From assembly GCF_000430505.1 (NCBI RefSeq), contig NZ_AUMD01000019.1, forward strand, positions 186,001-250,000: DNA of 64,000 nt, given 5' to 3'. Under the pieces are notes generated by a model that did no database searches, was not told the origin of the DNA, and saw only the letters and a list, made by a program, of their open reading frames with translations. Origin of the DNA: Eisenibacter elegans DSM 3317. GTDB lineage: Bacteria > Bacteroidota > Bacteroidia > Cytophagales > Microscillaceae. The position numbers were made by a program, and so were the translations under genes. Of this stretch, positions 35,436 to 44,500 are shown one piece after another (within the stretch, counting starts at the first letter, position 1; every line of letters starts with the position of its first letter).

Positions 35436-35670
35436 CCAATCAAAATTGGTCTAGGAAACACGCCACTGGACATTTTCAAATCCCACAGGCTAAGTCTCAT
35501 TGTATCCTAAAAAATGAGGCTTCAGCTTGTCTCAGAGCTGGAGTTCCGAGCTACTTTTCCAAAAATATCTAGTGGTGTGTCTAGGGAATATATGTACGGA
35601 GAACCCTTGATAATCAAGAAAATCAACCCCTTGTAAATCCCCAAATCTTGTGAATCTTGGTATACCTTCT
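35436..35670 (+). repeat. R1 copy interrupted by an R2 element
   Basis: CCAATCAAAATTGGTCTAGG (35437-35455) is the R1 start. R1 resumes at GGGAATATATGTACGGAGAA and continues to CAAATCTTGTGAATCTTGG and TATACC. The 123-bp R2 lies between, flanked by CTAGGAAA and CTAGGGAA. Confidence 0.8.
35458..35580 (+). mobile_element. R2 MITE, copy C, with both terminal inverted repeats
   Basis: Ends are ACACGCCACTGG (35458-35469) and CTAGTGGTGTGT (35569-35580), inverted. The interior has AAGTCTCATTGTATCC, CTTCAGCTTGTCTCAG and the palindrome AGCTGGAGTTCCGAGCT. No coding capacity. Flanking CTAGGrAA is duplicated on both sides. Confidence 0.78.
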
Positions 35671-35689
35671 CAATGAATGATAATTTTTG

Positions 35690-35775
35690 TTTGGGGCTTG
35701 CCCTTCGGGCCAGGCATCGCTTGCGCTAGCATCATTCACACTCTTGTGCTCGGATGTCCCTAAGCTGCGTACGCA
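35690..35775 (+). repeat. Repeat R4, plus-strand copy
   Basis: TTTGGGGCTTGCCCTTCGGG, ATTCACACTC, then GTGCTCGGATGTCCCTAAGC. Compare the minus-strand copy near 23600-23745. Confidence 0.4.
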
Positions 35776-35919
35776 CCCATACCTGACGGCGAATTCATAA
35801 GCCTTCTAGCGCACCCTATTTTGAAGACTACCCAACAAATAATCGGATACTTCTTTGTATACAGAGGAATTGTGCGCACTTTGTCGGTCAAAATAGTTTC
35901 ATCACAAAATATCAATCTT

Positions 35920-36261
35920 ATGGATAAAAACTCACCATCAAATTTTTTTGAAGACGTTTACGCCGTGGTGCGGCTCATTCCCAAGGGCAAGGTTACATCT
36001 TATGGAGCCATTGCCAACTACCTAGGCAGCAAGGGCAGTGCCCGGATGGTCGGTTGGGCAATGAACCAAGCACACACCCTCCCCGATGTGCCAGCACACC
36101 GGGTTGTAAACCGTAAGGGGGTCTTGACAGGTAAGCATCATTTTGAAACCCCAACAAGAATGGAGGAGTGCTTAAAAGCCGAAGGCATCACCGTAGTAGA
36201 TGATGCCATCGTTGATTTTGAGAAGCATTTTTGGGATCCGGCTCAGGGCTTGGCACTTTGA
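35920..36261 (+). CDS. Alkyltransferase-like protein (MGMT fold, no acceptor cysteine)
   Basis: 113 residues, the C-terminal DNA-binding domain of O6-alkylguanine-DNA alkyltransferases alone. Family marks are FFEDVYAVVRLIPKGKVTSY, GAIANYLGSKGSARMVGWAM and VPAHRVVNRKG. The PCHR acceptor motif reads PAHR, so it cannot transfer alkyl groups; ATL proteins of this type flag O6-alkylguanine for nucleotide excision repair. The start at 35920 gives MDKNSPSNFFEDVY. Convergent and overlapping plsC by 19 bp at the 3' ends. Confidence 0.88.
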   Translation: MDKNSPSNFFEDVYAVVRLIPKGKVTSYGAIANYLGSKGSARMVGWAMNQAHTLPDVPAHRVVNRKGVLTGKHHFETPTRMEECLKAEGITVVDDAIVDFEKHFWDPAQGLAL

Positions 36262-37004
36262 GGCAGGGGCTGCCCAAGACGCTCGCTGATGCGTCCGGCA
36301 ATCTCTTGTAACAAGGCTTCTGGCTCCCACCCGGCAGGCTCTATGGCTTCTAGGGCCGTAACCGAACACTTGACTCCAAAGGGAATCGGTTTGAAGTTAT
36401 AGCGCACGATTTTCCACGAGTTTTCAATGACTACGGGCACTACCAAGGCCGAGGGTGCATTTTCGAGTAAGGTAGCCAGGCCTCCCACTTTGAAGGGCTT
36501 GAGCTGCCCGTTGCGTGCCCGAGAGCCTTCGGGGTAAATGCAGGCTGTTCGCTTGTATTTTTCGATGTACTGCCCCATCCCAGCAATGATGGCCTTGGCC
36601 TCCTCTGGTTTTTTACGGTCTATCAGTACAGAGCCTCCATAACGCAGGTTGTATGAAATTGTGGGGATACCACGCCCTAGCTCTTTTTTCGACACAAACT
36701 TGACGTGGTGTTTGCGTAGTAGCAAAATATTCATCGGGATGTCGAACAAACTCTGATGGTTGCTCACCATAATGATGGGTCGGTCTGTGGGTAATGATGG
36801 GTTTAGGTTCTCAAACCGAAACCGCGCCCCTGTAATATTCAGCGCTCCCAAAATGCAGCGTTGGGTCAGGTCTATGGATAACTTATGTGCCTGATAGCCA
36901 AATACATTGAGCGCGATGCGCTGGACGACATCAAAAACCAACAGAATCAGCCCCAGCAGGAGCAAGAAAATAGGCGTGGTGAGCCATCCTAATACGATTC
37001 TCAT
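36243..37004 (-). CDS. plsC: 1-acyl-sn-glycerol-3-phosphate acyltransferase
   Basis: 253-residue membrane acyltransferase making phosphatidic acid. An N-terminal hydrophobic segment (WLTTPIFLLLLGLILLVFDV) anchors it. Motif 1 is VSNHQSLFDIPM (HX4D), motif 2 the FVSKKELGRGIPTI region, motif 3 YPEGSRARNGQLKPF, and motif 4 APSALVVPVVI. Directly downstream of pgk with a 12-bp gap, so same transcript. Confidence 0.92.
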   Translation of the reverse strand: MRIVLGWLTTPIFLLLLGLILLVFDVVQRIALNVFGYQAHKLSIDLTQRCILGALNITGARFRFENLNPSLPTDRPIIMVSNHQSLFDIPMNILLLRKHHVKFVSKKELGRGIPTISYNLRYGGSVLIDRKKPEEAKAIIAGMGQYIEKYKRTACIYPEGSRARNGQLKPFKVGGLATLLENAPSALVVPVVIENSWKIVRYNFKPIPFGVKCSVTALEAIEPAGWEPEALLQEIAGRISERLGQPLPQSAKP

Positions 37005-37016
37005 AATCTTAAAAGC

Positions 37017-38213
37017 TTATTCGTGAGTGTTTTGTAAAGCTGCTACGCCGGGCAGTGTTTTGCCTTCGAGATATTCGAGCAAGGCACCACCACCAGTAGA
37101 GATATAGGACACTTGATCACCAAAACCTAATTGGTTGACCGCTGCGGCAGAGTCTCCCCCTCCGATAAGCGAAAAAGCGCCCTTGGCAGTTGCCTGTGCA
37201 ATGGCTTCGGCTACTTTGGTTGTGCCTTGGGCAAAGTTAGGCATTTCAAATACGCCCATTGGCCCATTCCACAACACCGTGCGCGCTTGTGCGATGATGT
37301 CGGCAAATCGCTGCGCCGCCACTGGACCTATATCCAAACCCATAAACCCTTCAGGAATTTGTAGGTTATCTGCTGTTTGGCGGTTGGCATCGTTGGCAAA
37401 AGCATCGGCCACATAAGAATCTTGTGGGAGCACTAGTTGTACGCCCTTGGCCTTGGCTTTTTCGAGTAGGCTCAGCGCTAGCGCTAGCTTATCTTGCTCT
37501 ACGAGTGAGTTGCCTACCTGCCCACCTTGGGCTTTGAAGAAGGTGTAGGCCATCGCCCCGCCGATGAGTAGGTAGTCTACCTTGTCGAGCAGTCGCTCGA
37601 TGATGAGGATTTTGTCCGAAATCTTTGCGCCTCCCATAATCGACACAAAAGGCTTGTCGGCATTGGCCAAGATACGCTCGGCATTGTCTATTTCAGCCTG
37701 CATCACCAAGCCGGCCATTTTATCTGTAAAAAATTCTGCCACAATCGCCGTAGAAGCGTGTGCACGGTGCGCCGTTCCGAAGGCATCATTGACATACACC
37801 TCCCCTAGCTGTGCGAGCTGTTGGGCAAATGCCCGATCGCCCTTGGTTTCTTCTTTGTAGAACCGCAGGTTTTCAAGCAACAATACCTGTCCCGGCTGCA
37901 GGGCAGTAGCCGCTTGGAGAGCTTTCTCACCAACACAGTCATCTACAAACGTTACTGGTCGTTCCAATCGCTGGCTCAGCGTGTCGACCAAGTAGCGTAG
38001 TGAGAATTTGTCCTCAGGGCCGCTTTTTGGTCGGCCTAGGTGCGACATCAACACCAACGACCCGCCATCGTTCAAAATTTTACGCAAAGTAGGTAGGGTT
38101 GCGTCGATGCGTGTTGTATCCGTAATACGGAATTGGTCATCTAGGGGTACGTTGAAGTCTACACGTACAAGCGTACGCTTGCCCGCAAAATTGTATGATT
38201 GGAATGTTTGCAT
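37017..38213 (-). CDS. pgk: Phosphoglycerate kinase
   Basis: 398-residue glycolytic enzyme making ATP from 1,3-bisphosphoglycerate. N-domain RTLVRVDFNVPLDDQFRITD, then SHLGRPKSGPEDKFSL, LLLENLRFYKEETKGD and VNDAFGTAHRAHAST. Nucleotide domain has IMGGAKISDKILIIERLL and GPMGVFEMPNFAQGT. The C-terminal SLIGGGDSAAAVNQLG is present. The start at 38213 is MQTFQSYNFAGKRTL; the alternative at 38237 lacks support. A consensus promoter lies upstream. Confidence 0.96.
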   Translation of the reverse strand: MQTFQSYNFAGKRTLVRVDFNVPLDDQFRITDTTRIDATLPTLRKILNDGGSLVLMSHLGRPKSGPEDKFSLRYLVDTLSQRLERPVTFVDDCVGEKALQAATALQPGQVLLLENLRFYKEETKGDRAFAQQLAQLGEVYVNDAFGTAHRAHASTAIVAEFFTDKMAGLVMQAEIDNAERILANADKPFVSIMGGAKISDKILIIERLLDKVDYLLIGGAMAYTFFKAQGGQVGNSLVEQDKLALALSLLEKAKAKGVQLVLPQDSYVADAFANDANRQTADNLQIPEGFMGLDIGPVAAQRFADIIAQARTVLWNGPMGVFEMPNFAQGTTKVAEAIAQATAKGAFSLIGGGDSAAAVNQLGFGDQVSYISTGGGALLEYLEGKTLPGVAALQNTHE

Positions 38214-38251
38214 AAATCTTAGAAAGCTACAAATCAATGCTGAAATAATTG

Positions 38252-38282
38252 CAAAGGTAACATAATCGGGCTTTTGGCCAAA
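38252..38282 (-). promoter_or_regulatory. Consensus Bacteroidota promoter of pgk-plsC
   Basis: Minus strand TTTG (38282-38279), exactly 19 bp, then TACCTTTG (38259-38252), 39 bp before pgk. Confidence 0.85.
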
Positions 38283-38434
38283 GCTTCAGCAAAGACAAGT
38301 GCGGATTGGTCAAATAGGGTGCTGATTACCCCGCCGGACAGCTGATTTTTTGGCTTGTTTCCAAGTACTTTATCCTTGGATGACTTCAGCGCCCTATCAA
38401 TACACAGACTACGAGCCTATGTTATATGCTCCAC

Positions 38435-38475
38435 AAAAAAGCCGCGCCTCTCCATCACAGGAAAGACACGGCTTT
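38435..38475 (-). terminator. Terminator after the first giant gene
   Basis: On the minus strand AAAGCCGTGTCTTTCC pairs imperfectly with GGAGAGGCGCGGCTTT, followed by TTT. 32 bp past the stop. Confidence 0.7.
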
Positions 38476-38506
38476 GTATTTCAGTCTATATTATAAACCT
38501 AGGCTA

Positions 38507-41500
38507 TTATTGGACGATAATCTTGCCTTCGTAAGTCTCCTCTGCCGTGATGGCGCGTACAATATACACTCCTTTCGACAGCTGCCGACCTAAGAACAAC
38601 TCGATTGGGTTGCCATCCAATATCAATGTACGGTCGATAATCGTACGGCCTTGGAGGTCTACCACTACTACTTTGGCTTGCTCCCCGCGAGGTGCGCGTG
38701 GCAGCTTCAGGTATACTGACTGGCCACTAATCACCGGGTTAGGATAGATGACAAAGCTTGGTGCGTTATCAAACTCTACCGAAACAATACGGGTATACTC
38801 TGTACTTCCGTTACGGTTTACTTGGCGGATGCGGTAGTAATTGGTGCCGGGTTTGGGCGAGCGGTCAGTAAACTGGTAATTGTTCAACAAGCCACTCACT
38901 GCGCGTACCTCACCGATGGCTGTGAAGTTTTGGCCATCTTGACTACGTTCTACCACAAAGCGCTCGCTGAGGGCTTCGTTGACGGTAGTCCAACGGATAA
39001 GCGCTTCTTGACCAACACGCTCAGCGCGTATATCGATGATTTCGAGGTTCAACCCTTCTACTGAAAAGGCCAATACAGCATTACCATTGCCCAAAACATT
39101 GACAGGTGATGAGATTACCAATTGGTTGGCGGCATAGGTTGTAGGCGCATTACTGATGACACTCAAGAAATCTCCTCTATAGGCAGTTCCCATAAAGATG
39201 CGGGTATTATTCTCATGTTCTGATTCTAGCGCAGCCAAGTCTAAGGCATTAAGACCACAAGCGGCGGCAAAGGGATCACCTAAGCCCACAGCGCTGGTAT
39301 AGCGTACTTGTGGGCCTACAGGTTTGAGCGGCTCAAAACCAAGCGCCTTGCGGCAATCAAAGGCCGCTACTGAATCCAACAACACCACAAGGTCAAACAC
39401 ATCCCCTACCGGCAAGGTATCGGGGCGCGCCACGAAATCGATAGGGTCTCCGGCGGCAGTGCTGAGCTGAATCAACTCCAACCCTGCGTTAAAAGAAAGT
39501 GCTATCGATGTACGGTCTAACTGCGAGAACGAAGAACGAGGAAACGCACCTGTGGTATGGATTCGCGTCGGATTAGGGAATGTAGCCGCTATGGAGCCAT
39601 TGCTGACATAAGGGCGAATGTCTACGTCCCAATAACGACTGCGCGAGATATAAAGCTTGTCCGTACTCAAGAAAGACGGCGGCGTAGGTGTAAGCGCCCT
39701 GACCCCTTCTATTGTGTTGATATTGCCTTCTATTTGCTCTACCACAAACATTGTCGGTACAGTGCTGGTCTGGCCTGCGATGGTGCGCAGGGTGGTTTCT
39801 ATCAAGCTCACACTGAAGCCTTGCGCCCCTCCGGTATACAGGCCTGTGCCTCCACCCACTGGGTAAGTCAGGGTTACGGGTAGCGCTCCGCCGTTATGGA
39901 TACGCCCTACAGGGCCTTTTACGTGGCTAAACTCACTCGCTGGTCCAGCCAAGCCAGCACTTTGAGAGAGGATAAACTCTTTCCCGGCAAATGAATTGAT
40001 GATGCCGGAGTTGAAAGTAATCACCCCTGTTCGTACAACTTCTGTACGGCTGTCTAACACTACATTAGAGCCGAGGGTTTTCACCAGCCTGATGTTATAG
40101 AAATCTTGCTTATTGGCAATGGTGTCTATCTGGTTATCGGGGTTTGTAATGACCCTAAACCGGATATCATCTCTACGTATGCGCTGTTCGGCTCCTCCTT
40201 GTAATACTAGCGTACTGTTGGCTTCTTGGAATCGCCCTCTATTGAGCCAATTCCCTTCTAAGTGAATAAACTGGCTATTAGAGTTAAAGGTGGCCAAGGT
40301 CTCAATAGTCAGGTTGTTGCGCACATATACGTCCGTACTCAAGTCAGTAACACCTCTAGCCAACTCCAAATTGAAGAAGGAGTTCAGGGGTAGGCTGATA
40401 TTGAGACTAGGATCTTTGGGTGCTAAGCGATTGGAGATTGTACGGCTAACGTTACGATAGAAACGTACCGTCGAGTTGCTTCCGGCTTGGAAGTCTCCGT
40501 TATTACTCCAGCTTTCCCCTACCTCCAGCAAGTCTCCGGTACCACCAAACCTCACTGTAGCTCCAGAGTCGATTACCATTGTACCAGTGATGCGCATTGT
40601 GCTTAAGATTTCGAGGTCTATAGGCCCTACAGTACTTGGAGAGCCGCTAAACGCACCACGGATGATGGGGTTGATTGTCAGGTTTCGTCCGTGTGCAATA
40701 CGTGTACCTGCTGCCACATCTGTCTCGTCCATACCAATTGCCAACACGGGCGATGGAGCGCGTATAATGGGTCTTCCAAGGTTAGGGCCGGGTAAGGTAT
40801 CGTATTCTACCCAAAGCAACGACCAGTCGATAACGATATCGTCTCCGGGCTCGGGCACGCCGTCCGGTCTCCAGTTGACATCAGCACTCCAAGAGGTGCC
40901 GGTGTTGTCAGGGCCACCGTCCCAACGTTTTACGTTTGGTCCTACCCACGTAACCATCAGGTCGGGAGTTGTATTAGGAATCACGTGTATGAATGTGTTG
41001 CCAATAGCGTTGTTTACGCCGGTGGCGGGGTCGAAGTCAAAGTCTTCACCAGAGAACGTACCCACAGCATCTTTAAAGATGACCCTATTTTCGGCGAGGG
41101 TGTTGGTGTTGTCGCGCCATACGTTTTTAGAAACCTCAAAGTCAGGCCCGCCACCGTCTACCGCAGGGTTTTTGGGGAATACCACGTTGTAGATGGTATC
41201 GATGCGTGGCCCTCCCGTTGCGGAAGCGGCGGCAGCATAGTCCCACCACGTCGTATTCCAAGTATCTATGCCATTATTGGCAAGATTAGGGTTGGTTGTG
41301 CGATAAAAGCTGACACTTGGGTGAATGGTCAGGCCTCGGCTTGAGGCTCCATAGGCCGTGTTTGTGATGATACCATCACTAAATGCTGCCGCAGGGAAGC
41401 GCTGTATGGGTGCTTTTACTATAGACTCAATATATGTGTCAGTCAACTGAACCCTTGCCGTTGCTCGTCGGGTGGGCGATCCCCCTCCCGTGATTGTTGC

Positions 41501-44500
41501 AGTAGGCGAAGTACGGTATCCAAAAGCGCTGTTAGAGAGTTGGGCTACAATAATAGCACCTCCGGCACCCATTTGGGCTACGCCCGCTGCGCCTGTACCC
41601 GAGCCTGCGCTCAAGTCTATGGTTGGGGCGCTGGTATATCCTGAGCCGGCATTGGTTACCTCTATGGCTATGACAGCTCCTCTGCTCACAATGGCTGTTG
41701 CGGCTGCGCCTGTACCGCCGCCACCAGTGAAGGTAACGGGGAAATTGGCTGTATACCCATCCCCACCACTGATGACATCCACAAAACCTATCTTGTCATT
41801 ATCGACAGGGCTAGGAGTAATCACCACCTGTGGCGCAGAAGTATAGCCCGATCCATTGGTGTTGAGCATAATACCCGTAATCTGCCCACCGGCCACAGTG
41901 GCGGTGGCGGTGGCGTGTGTTACTGTGGGGTTTTCGAGGGTGTTAGTGCTTACAAAAGTAATGGTAGGAGGTACTGTATAGCCCCTTCCTCCTTCGATGA
42001 TGTGCAGGTCGGTCAATGTAGAACCCACCAAGGTGTCTGTTGCAAGGTGAATTGCTACCACGCGGTCGCTTTCCGCCCCTGCGCCCATCACTGCCCTGAC
42101 ATTGGTAGTGCCCGTGATTGTCTCAAAATAAGGTGCTGCCGGAGTATAGCCCGGTGTCAGGGTTACGGTCGGTGCACTACTATAGCCCGCACCGCCATCC
42201 AGTACATTGATGGCACGTATGGCGCTAGGCAGCATCAGAGAGCGGAATGAAGCTCCTGCTCCTTCGCCCGTATTTCGGAAGGCTACCAAGGGTGCTGTTT
42301 TGTAGAAACGTCCACGATAAACCACATCGACAGAGGCGATTTCACCGGCCAAGCCAATGGCCGCGGCTATCGGCATTAGGCCTGAGGGTAAGTCCGGCGC
42401 ACTAAATTGTATGGCCGGAATAGCAGGATATAACCCTCCGGTATTGACCACTACCTCGCTCACGTATCCACCCGGAGTGTTGAACGTAAAGCTGGCCGGA
42501 GTGGTCGCTCCCAATGCTGGCAGGACAACCTCGGCATTGGTAGGCAAATTTAGGAAGCCGTTCCCTGAGTTTTCTACAAAGGTGTTTACTACTGTAGAGC
42601 CTACTGTAATGGTGGCGTTGCCAATATCGACCATATTGACACTCACAATAGGCGGCGCAAGACTGCTGTAGCCATTGCCTGGCTCTGTGATGATGAAGCT
42701 ACTGATGGTAGTCGGCGCAAAAGTCGGACGGAGTACTGCCCCACCTCCAAACGCAGATACCACATCGACACTTGGGTTGGTGTATCCCGTTCCACCGTTA
42801 ACAAGATTGACGGTTAGGATATTGCCATTAACGCCTACAGAGGCCACTAGTGCTACTGTACCTGTTCCGGTAGGGTCGCTGACCTGTATCTCATCCCCTA
42901 CACTATACCCTAGCCCGGCATTGACTATGTTAAAACCTGTGATATCAAAGGGATTCATCACGGCTCTTGCCCGCGCCTGTAGTCCACCCAACAATGGGGG
43001 GTTTACAACCACAGGGGGTAGCTCTGTGTATGTTGTTAGTGGAACTGGAGGCAGGCCCGTTACTTGGTTGTCCATAATGGCATACGCTGTCGGGGCAGCA
43101 TAGTTTGTGCCGCGCTTTGCCGCAGGTACTCCGGCGAAGTTAAAAGGAATACGGCCTGATTGTACAGTAGCATTGCCAATCGGGTATCCTACACCGGGGT
43201 TGTCTATCGTAATAGCGCCTAGAGGGCTGCCTAGGATGGTCGCTGTGAAGGTTCCGTTAGGCGTGCCTCCGGTCGTAAATACTGTTGGAGGTGCTGTATA
43301 GCCTTGCCCACCACTAATGAGGCTGATAGCTGCTACGGGGGTATTGCCTACTACTGCACGAGCCGCTGCATCACGACCGTCAAAGAGTGCTATCAGTTCC
43401 ACATCATTGGTGATACCGTTAGGAGGGTCAAAAGTATAACCTTCACCGCCCCCACCATAGGTAATTGTTCCAAAGCTTACCGGAGTAGCATTGGCTTGTA
43501 GATTCAAGCCATTATCATCCATAAACTCTAGGGTATAATAACGCATCCGAACAACCCCATTGATATTGAAGGCATAGCGTCCGTTCTGGTCAAAGCGGGT
43601 AATCCGTACAAAACGTGCTTGCGAACCTATGGCGTTGAATGTCGCACCATTATTCACATTTACCGTTCCACCGGAAGCTATCCGAAGCTCTCCGCCGGTC
43701 TCCTCTAGTGTCAACACATCCAGCCTAGCCCCGTTTTGCAAGTTAAGGTTGCGCACATTCATAATACGGCCTTGATTGATGATGGAGCGGTTGGTGCGGA
43801 CATCAGTAGTGCCGATAGAGAGGTAACTGTTCAAGTCTGGCTCGCCAGGGTGAGGTGCTGTCAAACGATAAACTACTTGGTTGTTGTTGGCATTGGAAGT
43901 TCCGGCTACGGTTTGGGTTAATCCGGCACGGATTTCCATGGTGCCATTACTATTGCCAAACTCTACCAAGTTGAACTGGTGTGCATTGGTAGCGGCAATC
44001 TCCCGCTCCGTAGCCCCTACCAAGGGCAAGAACGAAACCAAACGGTTACTGGCCGACATACGGCCATCTCGCCCATAAAAGCTGCCTCTGAAGTTGATGG
44101 GACTGCCCAGCGGCTCAAAGAAGCTGGCATCAGGTTGATAACCCGGGGCTCCGTTATCTTGGATAAAGTCGCCACGCAAATCTAGGCGGGTCTGAGACAA
44201 GAGGCGCAAGTGTCCTCGTCTGAGTTCAAGGTTTCCATTGACCCTAAATACCCAGCGGGTGTTAGAGCCAATCGCGCCTGTGGTCGTGTTGGTTTCCCAG
44301 ATTACCCCTTGGAAAGAGGCCACGCCTGCGGTTTTGTCTACCCTGACGTTGCCCAATGGGTTGTGTCGGGGAGAGATCTGCTGGTTTTGGCTTCCCCTGA
44401 TAACCAAGGTACTGCTAGGGTCTGCATTGATAATCGCAGAGTTTGTAATTGCAGTGCCATTCCATGCAGTGTTGAAAAGCCCCATAAAGTTTCCACTAAG

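Noticed and set aside
40476-41192. Long plus-strand open frames opposite the giant genes, also 50638-51417 and others
   Set aside because: They are antisense to well-supported genes and reflect the Pro/Gly/Thr-rich repeat composition; no family motif.
41480-43500. CRISPR-like or tandem DNA array
   Set aside because: Repetition comes from protein repeats with variable codons and spacing, not exact DNA repeats.
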